DNA from: Syntrophorhabdus sp. PtaB.Bin027
GTDB taxonomy: Bacteria; Desulfobacterota; Syntrophorhabdia; Syntrophorhabdales; Syntrophorhabdaceae
DNA length: 35,116 nt
Reading direction: 5' to 3'
NCBI GenBank assembly: GCA_002067585.1
Contig: MVQO01000225.1
Location: forward strand, 1 to 35,116
Made by a program: the position numbers and the translations under genes. Shown piece after piece: positions 1 through 7,166 of the stretch; position 1 is the stretch's first letter, and each line of letters starts with the position of its first letter. The notes beneath the pieces are model-generated. The model saw nothing but the letters and a program-made list of their open reading frames with translations. It had not been told where the DNA came from and did not search any database.

Positions 1-347
1 GAGTACTTTGAAGATAATTTTGGGCGAAACATATCACAAAGGATTGCCTCTACGATATATTACGACATATCAAGACAGACACAGAGAAACAGGGAAGGTT
101 TAAAAAAACCTTCGGAGCTGTGCTGGCAAACTCCACATTCTTCCCTGGCAATAATGCACCAAAATAAAGATATAAAGGGTTATGAGAATGTCTGTATTGT
201 ATCTGGGCACCATAAGATACCTTTGAAAGGATGCTCAAAGCCATTCTGATAACCATTATGGAATGTGCTGAAACAGTCAGGGCTCCTGTGGCGCTCACAG
301 GACTATTATTTTGTCATTAGCGGGAAAGGGCATATGCAGGTTTTTGC
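1..347. other. Left edge, no gene recognised
   Basis: I see no supportable gene in this stretch downstream of hgcB. Open frames on both strands have no recognisable motif, no convincing ribosome binding site and composition like a non-coding spacer. No terminator hairpin with a T-tract was found directly after the hgcB stop. Confidence 0.5.
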
Positions 348-623
348 TCACCCGTTGTCAACAACACAACATGCTTTCTTTCGGCCGAGCATTCGGTTGA
401 TAAGAGCTGATGCACAGCCCACTCCAGCCCTGACAGTCACTGCGCCCTGTGAACAGTTGCGTTGGCAGGCTCCACACTCAATACAAGCATCACGCCGTGC
501 TATTTCAACCACTCTGTTTGAGCGTTGAAATACCCGACGAGGGCAGACAGTGAGGCATATCCCGCAACTATTGCACATCTCCTGTTCATGAATAAGGGTG
601 ACAACGTTTTTTATATAAAACAT
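348..623 (-). CDS. hgcB: HgcB, ferredoxin-like mercury methylation protein
   Basis: A 91-residue ferredoxin-like protein that is inferred to supply electrons to the corrinoid protein HgcA during mercury methylation. Two [4Fe-4S] binding motifs are visible: CNSCGICLTVCP near residues 17-28 and CIECGACQRNC near residues 47-57. The second ends in Ser where ferredoxins usually have Pro. Family hallmarks follow: an extra Cys in GVGCAS and a vicinal Cys pair (KKACCVV) close to the C-terminus, which is typical of HgcB and not of ordinary ferredoxins. The start is an ATG 18 nt after the hgcA stop with only a weak purine-rich leader, so it is probably translated from the hgcA transcript. The adjacent hgcA makes the assignment firm. 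Confidence 0.93.
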   Translation of the reverse strand: MFYIKNVVTLIHEQEMCNSCGICLTVCPRRVFQRSNRVVEIARRDACIECGACQRNCSQGAVTVRAGVGCASALINRMLGRKKACCVVDNG

Positions 624-641
624 AAGTGACGCTTTCTCTCT

Positions 642-1760
642 CTATGCTCCCAAAAGAGCAATAATCCATAAGAGGAGACCTGCTCCAGTGCCCCCAATCT
701 CAAGTGGGAGGGCCAGGCGCATCTCCTTTCTCACGCCAGAAAGTGAAGTGAATGTTGAAGAACCTGTAAAATTCATTGCAAGATAGGCAGCCACGGCAGG
801 AATTGAAATAAGGAGGACTGCTGTTTCCAGCACACCTGGATTATGCATAAAGGAAACGACTGTAAAGGCTGATGGCAGCCCTATCACAAACCCTTTTATT
901 GAAAAGGCACGACCAGGAAGCCATGGAAGAAAAAGCGGAGTGAGTACTGCGCCTGCAATGATTGAAGTTCCAATCGATACAGCGGGGATTATAAAATATT
1001 CGAGTGCCTTCAAAGTCGAGAACCCTGCAAAAAGAAAGCAGAGAACAAAGAGCCCTGCAGCGGCAAGTAATCCTGATTTTACAGCAGGAACAACTTCCAT
1101 CGGTACAAGCGCCAGTCTGTCCATAAACCCGAAGCATTTTGTCCTCATGCGTTCCTCCGCCTTGAAACCATTTTTGAGAAATTCAGGTATGTCTTCAGCG
1201 CTCACAGGTCCGTAAATAACCTGAAAGCCAGAAAGTGCCTTCACTTCGTGACCCGCCACACCGGGAGCGGCAAGTTGAGGAAGTACAAGCTTCCTGTGAG
1301 ATACGACATCGGCAAGACGACTCGATTCGATACGGTCAAGCAACTCGTCATTACCGAATGAACCCTTTCCTGCGGCACACCACACATTAATACCCAATGT
1401 GTCAAGTACAAGAATCCAGCTGTCTATCGATGCGACAGCCCTTCGAAGCAAATCGAATGTCAATTTATAGTTTGCAGTGACAAAGACTGGAGATTCTGCA
1501 GTTGGTTCACCTATTGCGTAAAGGCCTGCATCGACCCTATAATTCATCCGCCCGATCCCCCATCGTACTTTATAGGCCCCGATGCGGTCCGCTCGGCTAT
1601 AAACCTTCGATACCCTGGGGACAATACCAGCAGCGGTTTCTACCGTTCCTGTGACAAAAGGCTGGTCAAGGCGAGGAGGTCTTACCGGACCTCGCTTCTC
1701 TGACGGACCTCAGCAAGGTGTACAATCAAGTTCAACAGGTTTTGTTGGCACGAATTGCAT
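642..1760 (-). CDS. hgcA: HgcA, corrinoid mercury methyltransferase; putative selenoprotein with in-frame TGA
   Basis: HgcA transfers a methyl group from its corrinoid cofactor to Hg(II). The cap-helix motif NVWCAAGK (residues 125-132, Cys128) is diagnostic. The C-terminal half has about five membrane segments, as in the family. I extend the gene to ATG 1760 (372 residues) through a TGA at 1712-1710. The segment after the TGA encodes the conserved N-terminal region (PFVTGTVETA, then RIGAYKVRWGIGRMNYRV), yet contains no ATG, GTG or TTG before codon 72. The TGA sits in the context Cys-Thr-Pro-Cys-TGA-Gly-Pro, where I would expect a Cys, so selenocysteine at residue 17 is likely. A conventional annotation would start at 1547 and lose the conserved N-terminus. 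A nonsense mutation or sequencing error is the alternative. It is divergent from arsR. Confidence 0.9.
1665..1712 (-). promoter_or_regulatory. Candidate UGA(Sec) codon with bacterial SECIS-like hairpin
   Basis: The TGA at 1712-1710 is followed after 14 nt by a hairpin. GCGAGG (1695-1690) pairs with CCTCGC (1676-1671). A bulge beginning with U (1689-1687 against 1677) comes next, then GGT (1686-1684) pairs with ACC (1680-1678), leaving the apical loop AAG. A lower GTCA/TGAC helix (1704-1701 with 1668-1665) may extend it. The apex lies about 27 nt past the TGA, within the range known for bacterial SECIS elements. A bulged U and G residues at the top of the helix also fit that class. The fold was drawn by hand. 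Confidence 0.65.
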
Positions 1761-1766
1761 ACTTGG

Positions 1767-1796
1767 AATATAAAACAATTCACTAAATATTGTCAA
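1767..1796 (-). promoter_or_regulatory. Predicted hgcAB promoter (leaderless)
   Basis: A perfect -35 box TTGACA (1796-1791) and a -10 box TATATT (1772-1767) are separated by 18 bp. The expected transcription start falls at about 1760, which is the A of the proposed hgcA ATG. No Shine-Dalgarno sequence precedes that ATG, consistent with a leaderless or near-leaderless mRNA. Confidence 0.6.
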
Positions 1797-1800
1797 GATA

Positions 1801-1895
1801 AACATATCAAAACATATTAATATATATTTAATTAAACATTGACATTCCAGGATATAACTAATATATATATTTATTATAATTGATATGATTGGAGG
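1801..1895 (+). promoter_or_regulatory. hgcA-arsR divergent control region, candidate ArsR operators
   Basis: This AT-rich spacer holds a TTGACA (1839-1844) facing arsR, with AT-rich -10 candidates near 1862-1867 and a consensus TATAAT at 1875-1880 that is too distant to pair with it. Two dyads are visible: ATTAA-N7-TTAAT (1816-1832), between the divergent -35 boxes, and an alternating AT palindrome at 1860-1871 over the likely arsR -10. GGAGG at 1891-1895 is the arsR ribosome binding site. Assigning the dyads as ArsR operators is inference. Confidence 0.4.
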
Positions 1896-1900
1896 TTGAA

Positions 1901-2266
1901 GTGAAGGGGCTCTTATCAGTATTCAAGGCATTATCCGATGAAACGCGGCTGAGGATTGTTAAGCTTCTTGAAAATGGTGAACTGTGTGTATGTCACATTG
2001 TAGCCGCCATTGATATGTCTCAACCCAAGATTTCTTTTCATCTGAAGATCCTCAAGGAGGCTGGACTCGTGAAGGACCGGCGAGAAGGGAAGTGGATGCA
2101 TTACCGTCTCAACGAATCAGACTTGTTCAAACGATTACTTTTCCTTTCCATATCTGAACGGGTAGGTGATGAGACAGTCAACGACCGACAACGGTTGGAA
2201 GCATTTATCGAGTCGAGGCCCGCAGAATTTGCCGATATGGTGGGCGGGTGCTGTGGGAGGGCGTGA
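1901..2266 (+). CDS. arsR: ArsR-family arsenic-responsive repressor
   Basis: A 121-residue winged-helix repressor that releases DNA on binding As(III). The helix-turn-helix is clear ([14 protein letters not shown], then [19 protein letters not shown]). The ELCVC motif in the helix before the recognition helix matches the As(III) site of the R773/ArsR1 class. A further GGCCG motif lies at the C-terminus. I chose GTG at 1901 because GGAGG (1891-1895) is 5 nt upstream; an in-frame TTG at 1889 overlaps that site and is unlikely. It is separated by 2 bp from the arsenite exporter gene and divergent from hgcAB, so it probably controls both directions. An ArsR-like regulator of hgcAB has been reported in Pseudodesulfovibrio mercurii ND132. 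Confidence 0.92.
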   Translation: MKGLLSVFKALSDETRLRIVKLLENGELCVCHIVAAIDMSQPKISFHLKILKEAGLVKDRREGKWMHYRLNESDLFKRLLFLSISERVGDETVNDRQRLEAFIESRPAEFADMVGGCCGRA

Positions 2267-2268
2267 GT

Positions 2269-3357
2269 ATGGATGATACCGCTCGAAGGCTCTCTTTTCT
2301 CGACCGTTTCTTAACCCTGTGGATTTTTCTGGCCATGTTCATCGGCGTAGCGTGTGGATATTTTTTTCATGGCATTGTCGACTTCTGGAACCAGTTCCAA
2401 GCGGGCACAACGAACATACCAATTGCAATTGGCCTAATCCTCATGATGTATCCTCCTCTTGCCAAGGTAAGGTACGAAGAACTTGGTGAAGTTTTTAAGA
2501 ACTGGAAGGTTCTCCTGCTTTCCCTCATTCAGAACTGGGTAGTTGGCCCCGTACTCATGTTTATTCTTGCGATTGTATTTCTCCGTGGATATCCTGATTA
2601 TATGGTGGGCCTTATCATGATCGGACTCGCGCGATGCATTGCAATGGTCCTTGTCTGGAATGATCTGGCTCAAGGAGACATTGAATACTGCGCCGGCTTG
2701 GTGGCCTTCAACTCTATTTTTCAGGTTCTTTTCTTTTCTGTTTATGCCTACTTTTTCATCACGGTGCTCCCGCCCCTTATAGGCTTGAAAGGTGTCGTGG
2801 TCAGTATTACCATCGGGAAGATTGCAGAGAGCGTGTTAACATACCTGGGTATCCCTTTTATTGCCGGTGTTATTACACGTCTTGTACTGATTAAGATTAA
2901 AGATATTAAATGGTATCACGAGAGATTTATACCTAAGATAAGTCCTATTACCCTTGTAGCTCTTCTTTTTACGATTTTTGTTATGTTCTCCCTGAAAGGA
3001 GAATATATAGTCAAGATACCTCTGGATGTAATAAGAATTGCAATTCCCCTTGTCATCTATTTTGTGGTTATGTTCCTCTTTTCTTTCTACATGAGTATTA
3101 AGGCGAAAGCTCACTACGGCCAGGCAGCAACACTGTCTTTCACGGCAGCATCGAACAATTTTGAGCTTGCAATTGCTGTGGCAGTAGCGGTCTTCGGCAT
3201 CAACTCTGGCCAGGCATTCGCAGCAGTCATCGGACCCCTTGTTGAAGTCCCTTTACTCATCAACCTTGTTTACGTATCATTGTGGATTAAACGCAAATAT
3301 TTCCACTATGCTATGGAAACACCACTGGGGATATGCTATTACACGTGCAAACAATGA
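2269..3357 (+). CDS. acr3: ACR3-family arsenite efflux transporter
   Basis: A 362-residue inner-membrane protein with about ten hydrophobic segments that exports arsenite. The ACR3 signature [19 protein letters not shown] is present, including the conserved Cys needed for transport in studied members, and [18 protein letters not shown] matches the conserved late helix. The start is ATG 2269, preceded by GGGAGG at 2255-2260 and 2 bp after the arsR stop, so the two genes form an operon. The extreme C-terminus (about 18 residues after the usual KYF ending) looks non-conserved, perhaps a small 3' change running into the decayed region that follows. Confidence 0.93.
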   Translation: MDDTARRLSFLDRFLTLWIFLAMFIGVACGYFFHGIVDFWNQFQAGTTNIPIAIGLILMMYPPLAKVRYEELGEVFKNWKVLLLSLIQNWVVGPVLMFILAIVFLRGYPDYMVGLIMIGLARCIAMVLVWNDLAQGDIEYCAGLVAFNSIFQVLFFSVYAYFFITVLPPLIGLKGVVVSITIGKIAESVLTYLGIPFIAGVITRLVLIKIKDIKWYHERFIPKISPITLVALLFTIFVMFSLKGEYIVKIPLDVIRIAIPLVIYFVVMFLFSFYMSIKAKAHYGQAATLSFTAASNNFELAIAVAVAVFGINSGQAFAAVIGPLVEVPLLINLVYVSLWIKRKYFHYAMETPLGICYYTCKQ

Positions 3358-3469
3358 ATGCAGACTACAGGTAGTAATATTTCCGTTCACAAATACCCTC
3401 TATGCCATCAGGTATACTAGCCAACTCTCGAAACCTTCTGTCTAAATCCAGGAAAATGAATATAACTCA

Positions 3470-3735
3470 GGGAAGACTTTTCTTGTTCGTTATGATAGCA
3501 GTATATGAGTACCTCAACGTAACCATCAATTGACGTACCAAAGCTTATGTATGATTGGTCGAGTTTGTCCAGGGCAATGCTGGGCGCTTCTGCGAGGATA
3601 CTCCAAGATAACGGTTATCCAGTCGGATCCACTGTAGCGGGTATATTTAAACTCACTTGCGTTTTCTGAAAAATAGGCAATATGTGGATGGCCAAGTGTG
3701 TTTAGGGTAAGGGAAGATTGTCTGCCCATCGACCA
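3470..3735 (-). pseudogene. Remnant of a repeat protein (PHIAY-type repeats)
   Basis: Two adjacent units are recognisable in different frames. One reads SLTLNTLGHPHIAYFSE and continues with a KYTRYSGSDW segment; the next, shifted by one base near 3600, reads SIALDKLDQSYISF. This resembles secreted bacterial proteins built from repeated units of the form SLALDxxGxPHIAYxD followed by LKYAxxxGxxW. No start codon, signal peptide or full-length frame remains, so this is a fragment. The match is from pattern recognition only, and the original function is unknown. Confidence 0.5.
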
Positions 3736-4071
3736 GATAGATCACCTCCCTCCCGTAAGCCTGATACATTTGTTGCGAGGAAGAGCAGTCTTGGCAGAAA
3801 ATCATCGCTGAAGGTTGTTATATGGGCTGTTCCCCTGGAGTAACTGCCAGTGACGTTACTCCACAATAGAAAGCATTTTCGACAATAGTCTCACTTATCC
3901 ACGCGGTGCAATCATAATGAATGAAACTTACCTATCCTCCTGATCTCGTATGGGAAATATGGGGCATATTGTTTCGGACCACAGCAATTCCTTTTGAGCA
4001 CCCCTGTCTGGTGCAGGAGAAAGGCAGTCGGGTTTGAATTCCATACAGAAACCCTCATCCCTGTTATCCTC

Positions 4072-4316
4072 TAGGAAAGTGTACGGTTCCCTCCCATTAA
4101 TGTACCTGGGCAATAAAGATAACACCATACAGGTGTCATTATAAGAAACCCGTATACCTGGATATTCGAAACACTAAAGATGGTTGAACCATTCTTTTGC
4201 ACTGGATTTAGGGCTCCTGAATCGACAGGAAATGTGGAGGCGGGTTAAAAACTGTATTAGTAACATTACTGTGAAGGCAAATGAGGGAAAGCTGTATGGC
4301 GGCTTATGGTACAGGT
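4072..4316. repeat. Diverged dispersed repeat, copy A
   Basis: About 245 bp resembles 18515-18760 in the same orientation. Shared blocks include TAAAAACTGTAT, CTTATGGTACAGGT, GAACCATTCT and AGAAACCC, in the same order with small indels. Read on the minus strand, both copies encode a related segment (around NGS-I-S-NxQVxGFL) interrupted by stops. It may be a degenerate gene fragment or an old mobile element; no termini or transposase were recognised. Confidence 0.55.
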
Positions 4317-4348
4317 ATGTAAAGTGTAACTATAGGTTTTGGGAATAA

Positions 4349-4759
4349 TTATTTTTTGCCATAGGTGCGCGCGATTGAGCAATCATAGCAGCAACGAAGA
4401 TCCTCGCTGCCATAATTGTGTTCTTTGCACACATATTTACCACAATAGGTGCACCGATGGACTTCAATTATTGAGTCACACGTGTGCTCCTCACAAATTC
4501 TGTTGCCTTGGCTATCAAACTTCCGCTGAAATTCCTTTGTAAGTTGCTCAACCTCCCTATTTTTATCATCCAAAAGAGCAGTCATGATGTCCGGTCTTGC
4601 CATTTCGATAAATTCTGAGATATGCATCTCTATGAGCGTATTTCGAACCAGTTCGTCCTGGTTCATGCGTACTATGTCTTCCTGTATCATTTTGATGTGT
4701 TCAAGGGCGTCATCATCAAGCTTAAGGCCCAATCTTTCAATGTCTTGTAAAATTCCCAT
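4349..4759 (-). CDS. Hypothetical protein with C-terminal zinc-finger-like domain
   Basis: I do not recognise this 136-residue protein. The N-terminal 85 residues are charged and predicted helical (MGILQDIERLGLKLDDDALE at the start). The C-terminus is Cys/His-rich: Cys89, His92, Cys94, His101, Cys103, Cys106, Cys111, His114, Cys123, Cys124 and Cys127. The CTYCGKYVCKEH core resembles treble-clef AN1- or B-box-like zinc fingers. GAGGT lies just upstream of the ATG. It follows the THX and YedF-like genes in the same direction, possibly the end of the same transcript. A role in protein-protein contacts is possible but nothing in the sequence defines it. Confidence 0.7.
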   Translation of the reverse strand: MGILQDIERLGLKLDDDALEHIKMIQEDIVRMNQDELVRNTLIEMHISEFIEMARPDIMTALLDDKNREVEQLTKEFQRKFDSQGNRICEEHTCDSIIEVHRCTYCGKYVCKEHNYGSEDLRCCYDCSIARTYGKK

Positions 4760-4878
4760 ATTACCTCGTAAAAATATCTGGGTATGGGTAATGGGCTATA
4801 GGCAATAGAAAGAAGCAAAAGCATTGTTTCCTATCAACAGCTATCTGATACCTATACCTTTGGGGCCCATATACCCCC

Positions 4879-4977
4879 TTATTTACTTACTTTCTTTCCT
4901 TTCTTTTTCGGTCTGGTTTTTCCGTGCGTTCCTCGTGCTATTTTGCCCCGTTTTGTTCGTTGATCGCCTTTTCCCAT
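4879..4977 (-). CDS. Small ribosomal protein THX (bTHX)
   Basis: A 32-residue, very basic protein beginning MGKGDQRTKRGKIARGTHGK and ending in a lysine-rich tail. The MGKGDxxTKRGKIxRGTxG pattern matches the 30S ribosomal THX family, which binds in the head of the small subunit. An AAGGAG ribosome binding site lies about 6-8 nt upstream of ATG 4977. It sits 49 bp downstream of the YedF-like gene on the same strand. It is small enough to be missed by most gene callers. Confidence 0.85.
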   Translation of the reverse strand: MGKGDQRTKRGKIARGTHGKTRPKKKGKKVSK

Positions 4978-5026
4978 TCTCTCTCCTTGTATGATACTGG
5001 TGAACCCATGATTTTGTTTCTAAATG

Positions 5027-5362
5027 TTATAAACTTATTACTTCATTATGAAGGATCAAGTCAAGTATATCATCCATTGTCACAGCCTGTCCGACTGAAA
5101 CTGCATCTGCTATACAGAGATCGTTGAGGCAAAGCACCCCACCGAGTATTTTCACGCCTGCCAGTTCAAGCTCCCGGAGGAGTGCGGAGGCTGGTGATTG
5201 TGATGTCATGAGCTTCACCCCTGTATTCCACAGGATTATGGCTTCAGGCTTGTCATTTCTCTTCAAAAGACTGTTAAGCAGCGTCATGAGAATCTCAAAT
5301 CCAAGCGTCTCATCCTCCCTGCCTATATACTCGGAATTTAACAGAATTACTTTTCCCTTCAT
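5027..5362 (-). CDS. DsrE-fold protein related to YedF C-terminal domain
   Basis: A 111-residue DsrE/F-type protein of the small sulfur- or selenium-handling superfamily. KGKVILLNSEYIGREDETLG followed by ILWNTGVKLMTSQS closely follows the C-terminal domain of YedF, which usually also carries an N-terminal TusA domain. Here the TusA part is absent. Cys78 and Cys83 lie in the loop (GGVLCLNDLC) where YedF proteins have conserved cysteines. GGAGG lies 7 nt upstream of ATG 5362. YedF is named for co-occurrence with selenium metabolism genes. Its position after dsrK alternatively suggests a role in sulfur relay. The function is inferred. Confidence 0.78.
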   Translation of the reverse strand: MKGKVILLNSEYIGREDETLGFEILMTLLNSLLKRNDKPEAIILWNTGVKLMTSQSPASALLRELELAGVKILGGVLCLNDLCIADAVSVGQAVTMDDILDLILHNEVISL

Positions 5363-5474
5363 GCTATCACCTCCAATTTTATTGACAATTTATGTTTTAC
5401 CGCTCATAGCGAAACAAAATCCCTTTCGTGAAACAGCCCTTCAAAGCTTAATATTAATGACTCAAAGCCGTTTT

Positions 5475-7070
5475 TCAATGCCACTCCCACTCGATGAATG
5501 GTTTTTCAAGATCTATCATGGCATTGACGATGAGTTCCGCAAGGCCTCCATAAAAAATGCCGCATTCATCCCAGACATTGTAATAATTAAGAAGATCTCG
5601 TATCTGTCCCTTGCAGTTGGAGCATGGAGCGCAGACATATTTTTTGACATCCGGTGAAATGGTATCCTGAAAAACTTCCAGTATCTGCTTAAGCTTAATA
5701 CGCCCCGAGACAGCACTTCGCCAGTCAGGGAAGTTCATGGACTGCATGATTGCGAATCCACTTCCACCCCCGCAACAGTAATTATCTACGCCGTGAGGTT
5801 CCATTTCCAAAAATTGAGGGCAGATCTTTTTCAATATTTCTCTCTGTGGTTCTACTATTCCCATAAGCCTTACCATGTTGCAAGGATCGTGAAGGGTTAT
5901 TGGAAAATTGTTTCTGGAAGAGTCCAGCTTAATTTTGTCTCCCACAACTATGTCGCGAAGTATAGGCAGGGCACTTTCCCTTGGGATGTTTAGATCGCCT
6001 GTGAGCACCCTGTCGGCAACAACGATCATTGCCTTGTGGGCATGCCCGCATTCGCCCACATTGATTTTCTTTACTCCCAGATTCCGTGCTATTTCAGCCT
6101 GCCTTGTGGCAACACGGGCAAGTTGTATATCGTCATACCAGACACCGTAGTTGACCGCATCGTATCCCACGGTCTCGCTTGAAAGGGTCCAGTCTATTCC
6201 TGCTGCATCGAAAATAATTGCGAAGGCTTCAGTGTTTTCAGGCCAGGACATGAACTCACCGGCATTGTGCAGGAGAAGGATTTCAGCACCTTTTTTATCC
6301 ACAGGGATCTTAATCTTACGGCCAATTTTTTCCTCAATATCATTCTCCATGAATTCAATAATGTTTTCCAAGGCCCTGGGGTTGATACCTGTGCTCGAAC
6401 CAACTTTAAGCTGCTGGACGGTCCCCTGTTCGTGCAGTTCTTTAGGGGCTATCCCCATCTCCTGACTGAAAACCTTTCTGATTTCGTGACTGATGAGTCC
6501 ATTGTCAATCCCCAGCGGACATGCCTGTGTGCATTTACGGCACAGAGTACACCGATAGGCCAGTTCACCAAGGCGGGCGATGAGCGTCCAGTTGAGTTCA
6601 ATGTCGCTTCCTGTTAATTTCAGACTTGCTCTATTTTTCTTCTTTATATATTTGTCAACTATGCGTCTCAGCACTTCAGGCCTATAAGTAGGCCTGTAGA
6701 TTTCCTTTCTACCACTCGCAATGTAAGCCGGACAGGAATCGTTACAGATCTGACATTTGACACAATATTCAAGGGAATGATACAGGGGATGGAGGAAGGT
6801 CCAGTTATTTTCCTTTTCAAAAAGCTTTGCCAGGCCAGAGAGGAACTTGTGAATGAATAATTCTTCTTCTGCTTTGCTGGATGGTCTTTGAATACCAACT
6901 CCGATAACTCCATCTAGGGACGCTTCGTACCGTTCCCTCTGGTCTGACGAAAGCTCTCTCATGGCAGTATCTTTTTCAGGGTTGTTGTAAGGGTAAGGCA
7001 AGGGCAATAGGTCAGATTGCCTTATTTTAATGATCTGATCAGATTTTTTACTTATGTCTTCAATTCTCAT
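5475..7070 (-). CDS. dsrK: DsrK, [4Fe-4S] subunit of DsrMK menaquinol:DsrC oxidoreductase
   Basis: This 531-residue, HdrD-like iron-sulfur protein is thought to reduce the DsrC trisulfide with electrons from DsrM. Two ferredoxin motifs lie at Cys103-106-109-113 and Cys174-177-180-184. The C-terminal half has the Cys-rich (CCG) elements that bind the noncubane cluster: GECGHAHKA, HDPCNMVR, NYCCGGGSGFA and CAPCSNCKGQ. The length fits DsrK. It follows dsrM by 102 bp, including the dsrM stop. The ribosome binding site is weak (AGGA). It is the last recognisable dsr gene; no dsrJ, dsrO or dsrP follows. Confidence 0.93.
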   Translation of the reverse strand: MRIEDISKKSDQIIKIRQSDLLPLPYPYNNPEKDTAMRELSSDQRERYEASLDGVIGVGIQRPSSKAEEELFIHKFLSGLAKLFEKENNWTFLHPLYHSLEYCVKCQICNDSCPAYIASGRKEIYRPTYRPEVLRRIVDKYIKKKNRASLKLTGSDIELNWTLIARLGELAYRCTLCRKCTQACPLGIDNGLISHEIRKVFSQEMGIAPKELHEQGTVQQLKVGSSTGINPRALENIIEFMENDIEEKIGRKIKIPVDKKGAEILLLHNAGEFMSWPENTEAFAIIFDAAGIDWTLSSETVGYDAVNYGVWYDDIQLARVATRQAEIARNLGVKKINVGECGHAHKAMIVVADRVLTGDLNIPRESALPILRDIVVGDKIKLDSSRNNFPITLHDPCNMVRLMGIVEPQREILKKICPQFLEMEPHGVDNYCCGGGSGFAIMQSMNFPDWRSAVSGRIKLKQILEVFQDTISPDVKKYVCAPCSNCKGQIRDLLNYYNVWDECGIFYGGLAELIVNAMIDLEKPFIEWEWH

Positions 7071-7166
7071 GCTTAGTCCTGTTTTTCTTTTCCCGATTCT
7101 TTACTCATAGCATTTTCGATGTGTAATTATCTTTATCTCTTCTGAATTTCTCTGTTTTCTATCTTC

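Larger units (their letters stand above)
3358..4348. other. Decayed intergenic stretch
   Basis: Nearly 1 kb lacks an intact gene. It contains a repeat-protein remnant (about 3470-3735, minus), a 9-bp inverted repeat TGGAGTAAC/GTTACTCCA around 3836-3863 and one copy of a diverged dispersed repeat (about 4072-4316). Short open frames are interrupted and shift frame, consistent with old coding DNA now eroding. Confidence 0.55.

Noticed and set aside
642..1547. hgcA starting at ATG 1547
   Set aside because: This would discard about 55 upstream codons that clearly encode the conserved HgcA N-terminal region, and no ribosome binding site precedes 1547.
1710..1712. Genome-wide recoding of TGA as an explanation for the TGA in hgcA
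   Set aside because: Several intact genes in the window (arsR, hgcB, the TraB-like gene) terminate properly at TGA, so TGA is a normal stop and recoding would have to be local.
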